Made by a program: the position numbers and the translations under genes. A stretch of DNA of 64,000 nt from Rhizobium etli 8C-3 (GTDB lineage: Bacteria; Pseudomonadota; Alphaproteobacteria; Rhizobiales; Rhizobiaceae), in assembly GCF_001908375.1 (NCBI RefSeq), contig NZ_CP017241.1:3861501-3925500 (forward strand), read 5' to 3'. The notes under the pieces were generated by a model. That model had not been told where the DNA came from. It made no database searches and saw only the letters and a program-made list of their open reading frames with translations. Shown here one piece after another: positions 40,494-50,127 of this stretch. Position 1 is the stretch's first letter. Every line of letters starts with the position of its first letter.

Positions 40494-41006
40494 TTACCGG
40501 CTGAGAGTGATCGGTTGGCCGGTGCTCGTCTGGCCACTGAAGCTGTTGTCGGCGGTCTTGTAGACGCTGCCGATCTGGTTGCCGCTGCGATCCTTGAGAA
40601 GGACCTGCTTGCCGGAGACTTCCCAGGAGCCCATCGCCGTCAGCTCGCCGACGCAGCCGCGCGTGCCGCCACGTGAGCCGCTGCCGAGATTTGTCAGCGT
40701 CAGGAACATGTCGCACCTGCCGTTGACGCGCCAGCTGCCGACCATCGATTCCTTGGAGACATCAAGCGCGCTGGCTGCCATGGCACCCGACTGGCCCGGA
40801 AGGGCAGGCGCTGCCGTCGGAGCGGCGGGAAACTGCGAGGCGCCTGCCGGTGGCGGAAGCTGCCCGCCCTGGACGGACGGAACAGGCTGGGCGGTCAGCG
40901 GTGCCGGCGAGCTGTAACTCGCATTGTCATATGCCGTGCGCTGGCAGCCCGCCAATGACAGAACAACCGCCACACCCGTCATCGCATATCGCAACTGCAT
41001 CATCAT
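40494..41006 (-). CDS. Omp19-like outer-membrane lipoprotein, AprI/Inh protease-inhibitor fold
   Basis: The 170-residue protein has a lipoprotein signal with lipobox LAGC (Cys21 from the first Met), a Pro/Ala-rich linker and a C-terminal beta-barrel domain with two cysteines (GRCDMFLTL and TRGCVGEL) followed by [17 protein letters not shown] and the ending GQPITLSR. The layout matches Brucella Omp19, an AprI/Inh-type protease inhibitor. In the family it lies at the outer membrane and inhibits proteases. The start is ambiguous, with three Met codons in a row; the third has the best spacing to GGGAG. Confidence 0.85.
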   Translation of the reverse strand: MMMQLRYAMTGVAVVLSLAGCQRTAYDNASYSSPAPLTAQPVPSVQGGQLPPPAGASQFPAAPTAAPALPGQSGAMAASALDVSKESMVGSWRVNGRCDMFLTLTNLGSGSRGGTRGCVGELTAMGSWEVSGKQVLLKDRSGNQIGSVYKTADNSFSGQTSTGQPITLSR

Positions 41007-41290
41007 GCTCCCGATTGTCCGCTATTGCAGCACAGAATTGGTCATCAGACTGATTTTCGAATTAGCGTATTTCACTTTGGTTAATCAAGTCGGCACAGCC
41101 ATAAATTGCTCGCGACAAATGCTTATGCCGGAAATGGCGCGATTCAACTTGCCTGCCGGATAACTTCCTGCAGACAGAATTTGTCAGCAAGGTGATGATC
41201 AGCACCATCCTGCGCCGGATTCGGACGATGCCTGCATAGATTCGGAAGAACCCGGCACGGCCGCGCTCAGCGCCGGGCGCGTATCGGCGA
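41007..41290. other. Intergenic region between sdhB and the Omp19-like gene
   Basis: No gene is supported in these 284 bases. On the minus strand just past sdhB, CCCGGC and GCCGGG arms can pair around a 15-base interior, followed by TTCTTCC, which could be a weak terminator for the sdh operon. Confidence 0.35.
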
Positions 41291-42070
41291 TCAGACCCGG
41301 CGCTCAACCATCATCTTCTTGATCTCGGCTATGGCCTTTGCCGGATTGAGACCCTTGGGGCAGGTCTGCGCACAGTTCATGATCGTGTGGCAGCGATAAA
41401 GCCGGAACGGATCTTCGAGGCCGTCAAGCCGCTCTCCGGTCGCCTCGTCTCTGGAATCGATCAGCCAGCGATAGGCCTGCAGCAGGACGGCCGGGCCCAG
41501 ATAGCGATCGCCGTTCCACCAGTAACTCGGACAGGAGGTCGAGCAGCAGGCGCACAGGATGCACTCGTAGAGGCCGTCGAGCTTCTGGCGATCCTCGTGG
41601 CTCTGCTTCCATTCCTTGGCAGGGGCCGGAGATACGGTCTTAAGCCAGGGTTCGATCGAGCGGTGCTGCGCATAGAAATTCGTCAGGTCCGGCACGAGAT
41701 CCTTCACCACCGGCAAATGCGGCAGTGGATAGATTTTAACCGTTCCTTTGATGTCATCCATGCCCTTGGTGCAGGCAAGCGTGTTCGTGCCGTCGATATT
41801 CATCGCGCAGGAACCGCAGATGCCCTCGCGACAGGAACGGCGCAGCGTCAACGTCGGATCGATCTTGTTCTTGATGTAGAGCAGCCCGTCGAGAACCATC
41901 GGACCACAGTCGTCGACATCGATATAGAAGGTGTCGATCGAAGGGTTCTGGCCATCATCCGGGCTCCAGCGGTAGACGCGAAACTCACGGGTGTTCTTCG
42001 CACCCGCCGGCTTCGGCCAGACCTTGCCTTCGCGCATCTGAGAGTTCTTGGGGAGAGCAAGTTCAACCAT
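41291..42070 (-). CDS. sdhB: Succinate dehydrogenase iron-sulfur subunit
   Basis: The 259-residue protein carries three clusters: 2Fe-2S in [21 protein letters not shown], 4Fe-4S in [16 protein letters not shown] and 3Fe-4S in [17 protein letters not shown]. It passes electrons from SdhA to ubiquinone at SdhCD. It lies 45 bases after the small ORF that follows sdhA and is the last gene of sdhCDAB. Confidence 0.97.
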   Translation of the reverse strand: MVELALPKNSQMREGKVWPKPAGAKNTREFRVYRWSPDDGQNPSIDTFYIDVDDCGPMVLDGLLYIKNKIDPTLTLRRSCREGICGSCAMNIDGTNTLACTKGMDDIKGTVKIYPLPHLPVVKDLVPDLTNFYAQHRSIEPWLKTVSPAPAKEWKQSHEDRQKLDGLYECILCACCSTSCPSYWWNGDRYLGPAVLLQAYRWLIDSRDEATGERLDGLEDPFRLYRCHTIMNCAQTCPKGLNPAKAIAEIKKMMVERRV

Positions 42071-42115
42071 GATAAAATCCTAGTTTGCCGACAGGAATTC
42101 CGTTTTCACGCAATC

Positions 42116-42232
42116 CTACAACCACCGAAACCGCCGTTGCCGGCTGCCGCCCGGAGCAGGCAATTTGTAGCGCTCCGCCATGAGGGGCGAGACGGCCAGC
42201 ACCGCGGCCAGTCCAAGAAGGTTTCCCATCAT
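42116..42232 (-). CDS. 38-codon ORF between sdhA and sdhB
   Basis: On the sdh coding strand an ATG at 42232 shares one base with the sdhA stop codon (TGATG) and opens a frame of 38 residues ending in TAG at 42116-42118. The N-terminal half is hydrophobic ([20 protein letters not shown]) and could be a membrane helix or signal. The end is strongly basic (GGSRQRRFRWL). It may be a real coupled small membrane protein or a spacer that happens to be open. I know no family. Confidence 0.45.
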   Translation of the reverse strand: MMGNLLGLAAVLAVSPLMAERYKLPAPGGSRQRRFRWL

Positions 42233-44073
42233 CAATACACACGAGCTTTCGGGGCGATCTTCTTGGGATCGATGCCTTCCGAGATGAGCTCGGTGTGAAC
42301 AGGACGGTAGTCGAGCTTGACCTCGCCGGCATTGCCGACCCAGGCAAGCGTGTGCTTGCGCCAGTTGACGTCGTCGCGACCGGCGTATGCGCCTTCGGTG
42401 TAATCCTCGCGGGCGTGCGAGCCACGGCTTTCCTTGCGCGCCTCGGCGCCATAGATCGTCGTGATCGCATTCGCCATCAGGTTTTGCAGCTCGAGCGTCT
42501 CGACGAGATCGGAGTTCCAGATCATCGACCGGTCCGTGACCTTGATGTCTGCCATTTCCTGCCAGATCGAGGAGATGCGCTTGCAGCCCGATTCCAGCGA
42601 CTCCTGGGTGCGGAACACGGCGGCATCTTCCTGCATGGCGCGCTGCATCTTCTCGCGCAGATGCGCCGTGGGCGTTGCGCCATTGGCGTGGCGAAGACCA
42701 TCGAAGCGATCCATGATCTTGTCACAGGCGGCGATGTTGAGATGCGGGACCGGTGCTGCGCGGTCAATGACCTCGCCGGCACGGATTGCCGCAGCGCGGC
42801 CAAAAACCACCAGATCGATCAGCGAGTTCGAGCCGAGGCGGTTTGCACCATGCACCGAAGCGCAGCCCGCTTCGCCGACCGCCATCAATCCGGGGATCAC
42901 GCGTTCGGGGTTGGCGCTGTCGGCATTGAGCACCTCGCCCCAGTAGTTCGTCGGAATGCCGCCCATGTTGTAGTGAACGGTCGGCAGCACCGGGATCGGC
43001 TCGCGCGTCACATCGACGCCTGCAAAGATCTTTGCGCTCTCGGAAATGCCCGGCAGGCGTTCATGCAAAACGGCCGGGTCGAGATGGTCCAGGTGCAGGA
43101 AGATATGGTCCTTGTTCTTGCCGACGCCGCGGCCTTCGCGGATTTCCAAGGTCATGCAGCGCGAAACGACGTCGCGCGAGGCAAGGTCCTTGGCCGACGG
43201 TGCGTAGCGTTCCATGAAGCGCTCGCCCTCCGAATTGACGAGATAGCCGCCCTCCCCGCGCGCCCCTTCGGTAATCAGACAGCCCGAGCCGTAGATACCG
43301 GTGGGATGGAACTGCACAAACTCCATGTCCTGCAGCGGAAGCCCTGCGCGCGCCACCATGCCGCCGCCGTCGCCGGTGCAGGTATGGGCGGAAGTCGCGG
43401 AGAAATAGGCACGGCCGTAGCCACCGGTCGCCAGCACCACCATTTTCGCCGCGAAGCGATGGATCGAGCCGTCATCGAGGCACCAGGCAACGACGCCGGT
43501 ACAACGGCTTCCGTCTTCCGACATGATGAGGTCGAGCGCGAAATATTCGACGAAGAACTCGGCGTTGTAGCGCAGCGACTGGCCGTAAAGCGTGTGCAGG
43601 ATGGCGTGGCCGGTGCGGTCGGCAACCGCGCAGGTGCGCTGCACCGGCGGACCCTCGCCGTAGTTCTGCATATGACCGCCGAATGGACGCTGATAGATCT
43701 TGCCTTCCTCATTGCGCGAGAAGGGCACGCCGTAGTGCTCGAGCTCATAGACCGCCTTCGGCGCTTCCATGGCGAGATATTGCATGGCATCGACGTCACC
43801 GAGCCAGTCGGACCCCTTGACCGTATCGTAGAGATGCCATTGCCAGCTGTCTGGCGTCATGTTCTGCAGCGAGGCGGCGATGCCGCCCTGGGCTGCGACC
43901 GTGTGCGAGCGGGTCGGAAATACCTTGGTGATGCAAGCCGTCCGGAAACCCTGTTCGGCCATGCCGAGGGTTGCGCGAAGACCGGCGCCGCCGGCGCCGA
44001 CGACGATCACGTCATAGGAGTGATCGACATATTTGTAGGCTTTCCCATTCTGAGCAAGTGAAGTCGGTGCCAT
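42232..44073 (-). CDS. sdhA: Succinate dehydrogenase flavoprotein subunit
   Basis: The 613-residue protein oxidises succinate to fumarate. It has the FAD motif [19 protein letters not shown], the covalent-flavin His region [35 protein letters not shown], the catalytic Arg region and [19 protein letters not shown]. It binds SdhB at the cytoplasmic face. It follows sdhD by seven bases and its stop overlaps the small ORF. Confidence 0.97.
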   Translation of the reverse strand: MAPTSLAQNGKAYKYVDHSYDVIVVGAGGAGLRATLGMAEQGFRTACITKVFPTRSHTVAAQGGIAASLQNMTPDSWQWHLYDTVKGSDWLGDVDAMQYLAMEAPKAVYELEHYGVPFSRNEEGKIYQRPFGGHMQNYGEGPPVQRTCAVADRTGHAILHTLYGQSLRYNAEFFVEYFALDLIMSEDGSRCTGVVAWCLDDGSIHRFAAKMVVLATGGYGRAYFSATSAHTCTGDGGGMVARAGLPLQDMEFVQFHPTGIYGSGCLITEGARGEGGYLVNSEGERFMERYAPSAKDLASRDVVSRCMTLEIREGRGVGKNKDHIFLHLDHLDPAVLHERLPGISESAKIFAGVDVTREPIPVLPTVHYNMGGIPTNYWGEVLNADSANPERVIPGLMAVGEAGCASVHGANRLGSNSLIDLVVFGRAAAIRAGEVIDRAAPVPHLNIAACDKIMDRFDGLRHANGATPTAHLREKMQRAMQEDAAVFRTQESLESGCKRISSIWQEMADIKVTDRSMIWNSDLVETLELQNLMANAITTIYGAEARKESRGSHAREDYTEGAYAGRDDVNWRKHTLAWVGNAGEVKLDYRPVHTELISEGIDPKKIAPKARVY

Positions 44074-44080
44074 GATACGG

Positions 44081-44461
44081 TTATCCTACGAAAGCAATTT
44101 TCAGAATGGCAAAGAGACAGAGCCCTGCGACCGCGATCGCGAAAAACGTGTTCAGCATCAGCAAGGCGAGCTTGCCGATTTCGCTGTGCACGTAGTCCTC
44201 GATGATGGCCTGCATGCCAAGGCGCATGTGAATGATACCCGAAATCACCATCAGCCCCATGATGACTGCCACAAAGGGGTTCGACAGCGCATGCACGACG
44301 TCTGCATAAGGCGCGCCGGCATAAGCGATCATGAAGATGACGAAGAAGATGATGAGTGGGACGTTGGCGACAGCCGTCAGGCGCTGGCGCCAGAAGTGTT
44401 CTGTGCCTTCCTTGGCCGAGCCAAGGCCGCGAACTTTACCCAGAGGGGTACGCATATCCAT
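44081..44461 (-). CDS. sdhD: Succinate dehydrogenase membrane anchor subunit
   Basis: The 126-residue protein has three membrane helices. It contains the heme/quinone-site segment [20 protein letters not shown] near residues 78-97. With SdhC it anchors the complex and binds heme b and ubiquinone. It lies 10 bases after sdhC and 7 before sdhA. Confidence 0.92.
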   Translation of the reverse strand: MDMRTPLGKVRGLGSAKEGTEHFWRQRLTAVANVPLIIFFVIFMIAYAGAPYADVVHALSNPFVAVIMGLMVISGIIHMRLGMQAIIEDYVHSEIGKLALLMLNTFFAIAVAGLCLFAILKIAFVG

Positions 44462-44471
44462 GTGAGCGACC

Positions 44472-44867
44472 TCAGAAGCGAATGATAATGCCGATCACCC
44501 AAACCAGCACCGTCAGACAGAGCGAGCCGATGATGTTGGCGATGGCGAGCTTGGTGGAGAATTCCTTCTCGAAACCATGGCCGAGGTCCCACAGCAGGTG
44601 GCGCAGGCCGCCAAGCATGTGGTGAAGCAGCGCCCAGGTATAACCAAGCAGGACGACCTTGCCGACGATGCTGCCGAGCACCCAATTCACCCAGTCGTAA
44701 TAGGCTTGACCGGTCGCAGCCGCGATCAGCCACCAGGCGATCAGCAGCGTGCCGAAATAAAGGGCAGCCCCTGTGATGCGGTGGACGATCGACATGACCA
44801 TGGTAGGAATAAGCTTGTATACTTGCAAATGCGGCGACAGAGGCCGGTTATTTGTCACATTCGCCAT
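44472..44867 (-). CDS. sdhC: Succinate dehydrogenase cytochrome b556 subunit
   Basis: The 131-residue protein has the family N-terminus [14 protein letters not shown] with [15 protein letters not shown], and three membrane helices. The heme-ligand region is [19 protein letters not shown]. The start is the ATG at 44867, where the conserved sequence begins; 14 further residues to 44909 are not convincing. It is the first gene of sdhCDAB. Confidence 0.93.
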   Translation of the reverse strand: MANVTNNRPLSPHLQVYKLIPTMVMSIVHRITGAALYFGTLLIAWWLIAAATGQAYYDWVNWVLGSIVGKVVLLGYTWALLHHMLGGLRHLLWDLGHGFEKEFSTKLAIANIIGSLCLTVLVWVIGIIIRF

Positions 44868-45178
44868 CAGAACCTCGCGGCGTCCTTGCGCTCCCGGATT
44901 TCGGAGCATTTCGAGGCAATCACAGGAATGACAAATTTGTCTGTGTGCATTGCATCAACGGCGACGTTTAATCACCGAAGCTCCCGACGACAAGCACAAT
45001 TGCTGTCTGTTTTCAATTTAATCGATTCGCGTTACCGGGAAGTTGCCGGAAAAGGAAACCAGCCTTTCCCGATCGAAGTTTATGCTGATTTTTCATGGCT
45101 CAGTGGACACGCAGGTCGTTTTGACGCAAGCTGGCATTAACGATTTGTTAACGATCGGATATCCGGAGGTTGCGTCCC
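44868..45178. other. Divergent promoter region between sdhC and a secreted-protein gene
   Basis: This 311-base region has no supported gene. It must hold the sdh promoter on the minus strand and the promoter of the 45179 gene on the plus strand. A GATTC (GANTC methylation site) is present at 45024-45028. A CtrA-type site is found at 45137-45152 next to the plus-strand gene. No clear iron-box is seen in front of sdhC. Confidence 0.4.
45137..45152 (+). promoter_or_regulatory. CtrA-type binding site (TTAA-N7-TTAAC)
   Basis: TTAAC-GATTTG-TTAAC matches the full CtrA consensus of alphaproteobacteria. It lies 26 bases before the start of the secreted-protein gene, so transcription control by the cell-cycle regulator is plausible. 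Binding is not shown by the sequence alone. Confidence 0.6.
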
Positions 45179-45661
45179 ATGTTCCAGCGTGTTTCGAAGA
45201 CCATTGCGCTGGTGTTGTGTGCCCTGATTGCGCTTCCTGCCACGGCGGGCGAGCGAGCTGGGCATCATCGCGGCGTGACCCATTGGGCAAGCAACGCCAA
45301 GTGGGCAAACAGCCTCAGGTGGGCAAACAGCGTGAAACCCTGGTTCGGCGGTCATCGTCGCCATCATGGCCGCGGCCATAACCGTTATGTTCGCCTCAAG
45401 CATTTCTCGCCGTCATCAAGCAGCTACCGCATCGGCCGCGCTTCAAGGTCGCCACAGCCTCTGCGCTATGAATACAATGGCACTTACGCCGGTTCCTATG
45501 CCTACGAAACCCAAGGCGGCACCTATTTCGGTGCGGACGGTTATGCACAGTACGGTGCGCCGCAGGTCGAGTTGCTCGCACCCGGTCCCAAGGTGATCGA
45601 CGTTGCCGTAGAGGCCGATCCTTGCAGCTACGAGGCAAAGGTCTGCGTCATCAGGCCCTGA
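45179..45661 (+). CDS. Secreted basic protein with WAN repeats, unknown function
   Basis: The 160-residue protein has a clear signal peptide (KTIALVLCALIALPATAGE), then a His/Arg-rich region with three six-residue repeats (HWASNA, KWANSL, RWANSV) at residues 35-52, a GGHRRHHGRGHNRY stretch and a Tyr/Gly-rich second half ending with two cysteines (DPCSYEAKVCVIRP). It is probably periplasmic or extracellular. I do not recognise it. GGAGG lies nine bases before the ATG. The 3' end overlaps the convergent methyltransferase gene by 11 bases. A CtrA-type site directly upstream suggests cell-cycle control. Confidence 0.75.
   Translation: MFQRVSKTIALVLCALIALPATAGERAGHHRGVTHWASNAKWANSLRWANSVKPWFGGHRRHHGRGHNRYVRLKHFSPSSSSYRIGRASRSPQPLRYEYNGTYAGSYAYETQGGTYFGADGYAQYGAPQVELLAPGPKVIDVAVEADPCSYEAKVCVIRP
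45281..45334 (+). repeat. Three tandem 18-bp repeats in the secreted-protein gene
   Basis: Three in-frame 18-base units (45281-45298, 45299-45316, 45317-45334) share TGGGCAA and encode x-W-A-(S/N)-(N/S)-x. Units two and three share GTGGGCAAACAGC exactly, which suggests recent duplication. Confidence 0.7.
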
Positions 45662-46298
45662 ACCGCCAGACCGTCGTCTTCTTGCTCTCACTGTCTTCGA
45701 GCGCCCGCGTCACCGGCACTTCGTAGACGGCGCAAAACTCCAGCCGCTCCTTTGGCAAATAGGCCCGGCCCGGATCGCCGACAAGAACCTTTCTGCCTTC
45801 GCCGGCCAGCCGGTCGAACCATGGAACGATGGCGTCCGCAAAGACGCGGTCATAGAACACGTCGCCCGCCAGGACGATATCGGCATCGACCGGCCTGCCG
45901 ACGAAATCGGCGCCGCTAAAATCGACCGAGACCCGATTGGCAGCAGCATTCAGCCGCACCGCCGCTTCAGACCATGGATCGATATCGGCCGCCTTGACCG
46001 TCACCGCACCGGCCATCTTCGCCGCGATCGCGACGAGCCCCGAACCTGTTGCGAAGTCGAAAACGCGCTTGGTTTGCACCGTCTCCGGATGATCGAGAAT
46101 ATAACGCGCGAGTCCTTGCCCACCCGCCCAGGCAAAGGCCCAGAACGGGGGTGGCAGGCCGATCCTTGCCAGTTCCTCCTCCGTCTTAAGCCAAAGCTCA
46201 TGCGCTTCGCTCGCCAGATGCAACCGGATCTCCGGCACATGCGGCGGCGTGATCAGTTGTGTATTGGCGCGGATGAAGCTTTCCGGATCGGTCTTCAA
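45651..46298 (-). CDS. Class I SAM-dependent methyltransferase, protein N-lysine type
   Basis: The 215-residue protein has the methyltransferase core: VFDFATGSGLVAIAAKMAG (motif I), VKAADIDPWSEAAV, and VLAGDVFYD as a motif IV-like acidic loop. The PPFWAFAWAGGQGLARYI segment before motif I resembles ETFB/PrmA-type lysine methyltransferases (METTL20 group). The start is uncertain; TTG at 46298 gives KTDPESFIRANTQL, which fits the expected N-terminus, and lies 5 bases after the EVE-domain gene. The protein is cytosolic. It is the last gene of tsaD-gpsA-YciI-EVE-methyltransferase. Confidence 0.8.
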   Translation of the reverse strand: MKTDPESFIRANTQLITPPHVPEIRLHLASEAHELWLKTEEELARIGLPPPFWAFAWAGGQGLARYILDHPETVQTKRVFDFATGSGLVAIAAKMAGAVTVKAADIDPWSEAAVRLNAAANRVSVDFSGADFVGRPVDADIVLAGDVFYDRVFADAIVPWFDRLAGEGRKVLVGDPGRAYLPKERLEFCAVYEVPVTRALEDSESKKTTVWRFRA

Positions 46299-46303
46299 TG
46301 CAG

Positions 46304-46735
46304 TCAGAGCCGCGGATTGTCGAGGCCACCCATGCGGCAGACTTCGAGCCACTCGTCATCTGTCACGGGCTGGACCGAAAGGCGCATTGACGTCACCAAT
46401 GCCATCTTCGAAAGTTTCTCATTCGCCTTGACATCCTTCAGCGTCACGGGTTTGGGCATATCGCGCACAGCGCGAATATCGACGCAATCCCAGCGATCGT
46501 CGCCCTTGGCCGTGGAATCGGGATGCGACAAAAGGCAGACCTCGACGATGCCGACGATCTCCAGGCCCTCATTGGAGTGGTAGAAGAAGCCTCTTTCGCC
46601 GATCTTCATGGCGCGCATGTTGTTGCGGGCGAGATAATTGCGGACGCCCGTCCACTCGGTACCTTTCTCGCCTGCTGCCTTCTGCTGCTCCCAGGACCAG
46701 GAGGAAGGTTCGGATTTAAAGAGCCAATAGGCCAT
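46304..46735 (-). CDS. EVE domain protein
   Basis: The 143-residue protein is a single EVE domain: MAYWLFKSEPSSWSWEQQ at the start, GVRNYLARNNMRAMKIGERGFFYHSNEGLEIVGI in the middle, and WDCVDIRAV before the end. EVE domains share the PUA fold and bind modified bases in DNA or RNA. The co-operonic tsaD makes the t6A tRNA modification, so a link to modified RNA is possible but not shown. It starts 3 bases after the YciI gene. Confidence 0.92.
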   Translation of the reverse strand: MAYWLFKSEPSSWSWEQQKAAGEKGTEWTGVRNYLARNNMRAMKIGERGFFYHSNEGLEIVGIVEVCLLSHPDSTAKGDDRWDCVDIRAVRDMPKPVTLKDVKANEKLSKMALVTSMRLSVQPVTDDEWLEVCRMGGLDNPRL

Positions 46736-46738
46736 CCC

Positions 46739-47032
46739 TTATGCCTCCGGATTGTTGAAGACCCAGTTGAACGGCTTGATCTCGACACTCTCGAAAAGAC
46801 CAGCCCTGGCATAAGGATCGGCATCGGCTAGTGCCCTGGCCGCTTGCGCAGTATCGGCCTTGACCATGACCAAGCTGCCGCAGGGCTTGCCTTCAGTGTC
46901 GAGGAACGGTCCGGCCATGCTGAGCGTTCCTTCGGCGTTCAGCTTGTTCAGATATTCCAGATGCGCCGCGCGCGTTTCCATGCGCGTGTTGAGGTGCCCC
47001 GGCTTGTCCTTGCAGAGAACGGCAAAAAGCAT
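46739..47032 (-). CDS. YciI family protein
   Basis: The 97-residue protein has the YciI pattern: MLFAVLCKDKPGHLNTRMET, the helix RAAHLEYLNKLNAEG, GPFLDTEGKPCGSLVMV and ADTAQAARALADADPYARAGLF. It is more typical of YciI than the copy in the suc operon. It lies between gpsA (9 bases away) and the EVE gene. A small-molecule hydrolase role is possible; no substrate is known. Confidence 0.9.
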   Translation of the reverse strand: MLFAVLCKDKPGHLNTRMETRAAHLEYLNKLNAEGTLSMAGPFLDTEGKPCGSLVMVKADTAQAARALADADPYARAGLFESVEIKPFNWVFNNPEA

Positions 47033-47041
47033 GTCTGCCTC

Positions 47042-48025
47042 CTATTCGGTGGTAATCGGACGTGTCATCAATTGTTCGATGGCTTCGGTGATGCCGAGTT
47101 TACCTTCGATGATCGCCGAGACGGCATCGGTGATCGGCATCGCGATATTGAGCTCTTCCGCCAGGCGCGAGGCGACGGCCGCGGCAAAGGCACCTTCCAC
47201 CAATTCGCCGTGCAAGGGATCGGCCTTTTCGCCGCGGCCAAGCGCAATGCCGAAGCGCAGGTTGCGCGACTGATGGCTCGTTGCCGTCAGGACAAGATCG
47301 CCCAGCCCGGAAAGCCCGCGTACCGTGTCGGCCTGCCCGCCCTTGGCAACGACGAGACGCGACATTTCCGCCAGCCCGCGCGCGATCAGCGCTGCGCGCG
47401 CAGAATCGCCGAGCCCGCAGCCTTCGACGATACCACAGGCGATCGCCAATACATTCTTCAGCGCACCGCCCAGCTGCACGCCGATACGGTCCGAAGACGG
47501 ATAGAGCCGGAAGGTCCTGCCCGAAATCGCCTGCGCCAGCCGCTCGGCAACAGCCACGTGCGATGCAGCAACGACCATGGCGGTCGGCAGTCCTTTGGCG
47601 ATGTCGGATGCAAAACCGGGCCCCGAAAGCACCGCAACGGGATGCTGCGGCAATTCTCGCTCCAGCATGACTGTCAACAAGTTGCCGGTCGCCCGCTCGA
47701 TGCCCTTGGCACAGGTGACGGCGATTGCGTCCTTTCCGAGGTAAGGGCCATACTGCCTGGCCGCATCCGCCTGCGCCTGGGAGGGCATGGCGAAAAGCAC
47801 GATATCGGCATCTTCGATCGAATCAGGTTCTGCCGAGAATTCCAGTGACTGGGGCAGCTCGATGCCGGGAAGAACCGCATCGTTGAGCCGTTCGGCTTTC
47901 AGGTCGGCCATCAGGGCAGGGTCGCGGCCGACGAGCGTGACCTGGCTGCGGCCGGTGAGCGCAATGACTGCGGCAAGCGCCGTTCCGAAAGCGCCCGCGC
48001 CAACGACGGCAATCCGTTCGCTCAT
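47042..48025 (-). CDS. gpsA: Glycerol-3-phosphate dehydrogenase [NAD(P)+]
   Basis: The 327-residue enzyme makes sn-glycerol-3-phosphate from dihydroxyacetone phosphate for phospholipid synthesis. It has the Rossmann motif [44 protein letters not shown] and the catalytic Lys in [16 protein letters not shown]. The start overlaps the tsaD stop by four bases (ATGA). The order tsaD-gpsA is common in alphaproteobacteria. Confidence 0.95.
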   Translation of the reverse strand: MSERIAVVGAGAFGTALAAVIALTGRSQVTLVGRDPALMADLKAERLNDAVLPGIELPQSLEFSAEPDSIEDADIVLFAMPSQAQADAARQYGPYLGKDAIAVTCAKGIERATGNLLTVMLERELPQHPVAVLSGPGFASDIAKGLPTAMVVAASHVAVAERLAQAISGRTFRLYPSSDRIGVQLGGALKNVLAIACGIVEGCGLGDSARAALIARGLAEMSRLVVAKGGQADTVRGLSGLGDLVLTATSHQSRNLRFGIALGRGEKADPLHGELVEGAFAAAVASRLAEELNIAMPITDAVSAIIEGKLGITEAIEQLMTRPITTE

Positions 48026-49119
48026 GCCTTTGCTCCCCGCTTTCCGTAGCTGATCAGCGCTTCCGCATTTGAATCCAACGGCCAGCGCGAGCGCGGCTGC
48101 ACATCGAGATCATCCGGCGCAACGCCTGTCGCCATGCGCTCGAGCCCCGCCCAGGCAATCATCACCGCATTGTCGGTGCACAATTTCAGCGGTGGCGCGA
48201 TGAAGCGGAAGGCGTGCTTATCACAAAGCGCCTGTAGCGTGTCGCGCAGTTCGAGGTTGGCAGCGACGCCGCCCGCGACCACCAGGGCCGGCTCTCCGTC
48301 GAGATGCGGAAACTCCGCCCTGAACCGCTGTAACCCACGGCCGATTCGATCCTTCAGAGTCCTCGATATCGCCCTTTGAAATGAAGCGCAGATATCGGCG
48401 ACATCCTGCTCCGTCAGCGGCGCGATATCCAACGCGGCTTGCCGGACCGCCGTCTTCAAACCCGAAAAGGAGAAATCGAGCCGCGTTTCACCGACGAGCG
48501 GCCGCGGGAAATCGAAGCGGCCGGGGTTGCCCGTCTTTGCTGCCGCCTCCACCTGGGGGCCGCCGGGATAAGGCAGCCCGAGCAGCTTCGCCGTCTTGTC
48601 GAAGGCCTCGCCGAGCGCATCATCGATGGTCGTTCCCCAGCGTTCGTACTGGCCAATGCCGCGTACGAGGATGAGCTGCGTATGACCACCCGACACAAGC
48701 AGCATCAGGTAGGGAAAGGAAAGCCCGTCCGTCAGCCGCGCCGTCAGCGCATGGCCTTCGAGATGATTCACCGCATAAAGCGGCTTGCCGGCGGCCTTGG
48801 CGATCGCCTTGCCTGTCATCAGGCCGACGAGCAGCCCGCCGATCAATCCCGGTCCGGAGGTCGCGGCAATCGCATCGACATCACACAGCGACACCTTGGC
48901 ACGATGCAACGCCTCGTCGATCAGCGTATCGAGTGCCTCGACATGGGCACGCGCGGCTATCTCTGGTACCACGCCACCATAGGCGCTATGCTCGTCCAAT
49001 TGGCTCAAGACGACATCGGAAAGCACTTTCGAACGCCCGTCCGCATCGCGCTCGACCACAGCCGCGGCAGTCTCGTCGCAGCTTGTTTCGATGCCGAGGA
49101 TGCGTAGAAAGGAAGCCAT
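48022..49119 (-). CDS. tsaD: tRNA N6-adenosine threonylcarbamoyltransferase
   Basis: The 365-residue protein has [16 protein letters not shown] at the N-terminus, [36 protein letters not shown], the iron-binding His119 and His123 in [12 protein letters not shown], and [12 protein letters not shown]. It transfers the threonylcarbamoyl group to A37 of tRNAs reading ANN codons. The ATG at 49119 fits the usual start; a longer frame to 49437 is antisense to hemC. It heads a five-gene operon and is divergent from hemC with 72 bases between. Confidence 0.95.
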   Translation of the reverse strand: MASFLRILGIETSCDETAAAVVERDADGRSKVLSDVVLSQLDEHSAYGGVVPEIAARAHVEALDTLIDEALHRAKVSLCDVDAIAATSGPGLIGGLLVGLMTGKAIAKAAGKPLYAVNHLEGHALTARLTDGLSFPYLMLLVSGGHTQLILVRGIGQYERWGTTIDDALGEAFDKTAKLLGLPYPGGPQVEAAAKTGNPGRFDFPRPLVGETRLDFSFSGLKTAVRQAALDIAPLTEQDVADICASFQRAISRTLKDRIGRGLQRFRAEFPHLDGEPALVVAGGVAANLELRDTLQALCDKHAFRFIAPPLKLCTDNAVMIAWAGLERMATGVAPDDLDVQPRSRWPLDSNAEALISYGKRGAKA

Positions 49120-49191
49120 GAAGCCTGTCGTTGATTGCGATGGGTGCAAAACCCGGTTACGAGAACTTCCGGTAACAACGGATCGAAGCGG

Positions 49192-50121
49192 ATGCAAACA
49201 AAACCTTTCCGGATCGGAACGCGGGGCAGCCCGCTGGCCCTTGCTCAGGCTCACGAAGCGCGCGATCGGCTGATGGCGGCGCACGCGATGCCGGAGGAAA
49301 TGTTCGAGATCGTTGTACTGACGACGAAAGGCGACCGCATTACCGACCGTCCGCTTGCCGAGATCGGCGGCAAGGGGCTTTTCACGCAGGAATTGGAAGA
49401 AAAGCTTGCAAGCGGCGACCTCGACTTCGCCGTCCATTCAGCCAAGGACATGCCGACGGTGTTGCCGCAAGGGCTTCATCTGTCGGCCTATCTGCCGCGC
49501 GAAGACATCCGCGATGCGGTCATCGGTCGCACGGCGCCAAAGCTGATCGAGCTGCCGCATGGCGCAACGGTCGGATCGGCATCGCTGCGCCGCCAGGCTC
49601 TGATCCGCCGCATACGGCCGGATATCAAAGTGACAATCTTCCGGGGCGCGGTGGAAACCCGCCTGCGCAAGCTAGATGAAGGCCAAGTCGATGCGACGCT
49701 GTTGGCGCTCGCAGGCCTGAAGCGACTTGGCAAGGTCGACGTGATTACCGATATCCTCGATCCCGACACCTTCCCGCCGGCCCCCGCGCAAGGGGCGATC
49801 TGCATCGAAAGCCGAATTGGCGATCGGCGCGCCGATGATCTGCTGGCCGCCGTCAACGATCCGACGACCCACGACGCCGTCTCCTGTGAGCGCGCTTTCC
49901 TTGCAGCACTCGACGGTTCCTGCCGCACGCCGATCGGGGGATATGCGGTTTGCGAAGGCGATCGGATCAGGTTCTCGGGCCTGATCATCACGCCGGATGG
50001 TCGCAACCAGCACTCGGTCACCATCGACGGCAATCGACGCGATGCCGCAGCGCTCGGCACCCGCGCCGGTCAAGACATCCGCGTCCGCGCCGGAAGCGGC
50101 TTCTTCGACGACTGGAACTGA
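49192..50121 (+). CDS. hemC: Porphobilinogen deaminase (hydroxymethylbilane synthase)
   Basis: The 309-residue enzyme polymerises four porphobilinogens. It has [15 protein letters not shown] at the start, catalytic Asp78 in [24 protein letters not shown], and the dipyrromethane-cofactor Cys244 in [12 protein letters not shown]. The ATG at 49192 is chosen on the conserved N-terminus. It begins the hemC-hemD-mic60-hemY unit and supplies heme, siroheme and cobalamin synthesis. Confidence 0.95.
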   Translation: MQTKPFRIGTRGSPLALAQAHEARDRLMAAHAMPEEMFEIVVLTTKGDRITDRPLAEIGGKGLFTQELEEKLASGDLDFAVHSAKDMPTVLPQGLHLSAYLPREDIRDAVIGRTAPKLIELPHGATVGSASLRRQALIRRIRPDIKVTIFRGAVETRLRKLDEGQVDATLLALAGLKRLGKVDVITDILDPDTFPPAPAQGAICIESRIGDRRADDLLAAVNDPTTHDAVSCERAFLAALDGSCRTPIGGYAVCEGDRIRFSGLIITPDGRNQHSVTIDGNRRDAAALGTRAGQDIRVRAGSGFFDDWN

Positions 50122-50127
50122 CGCACG

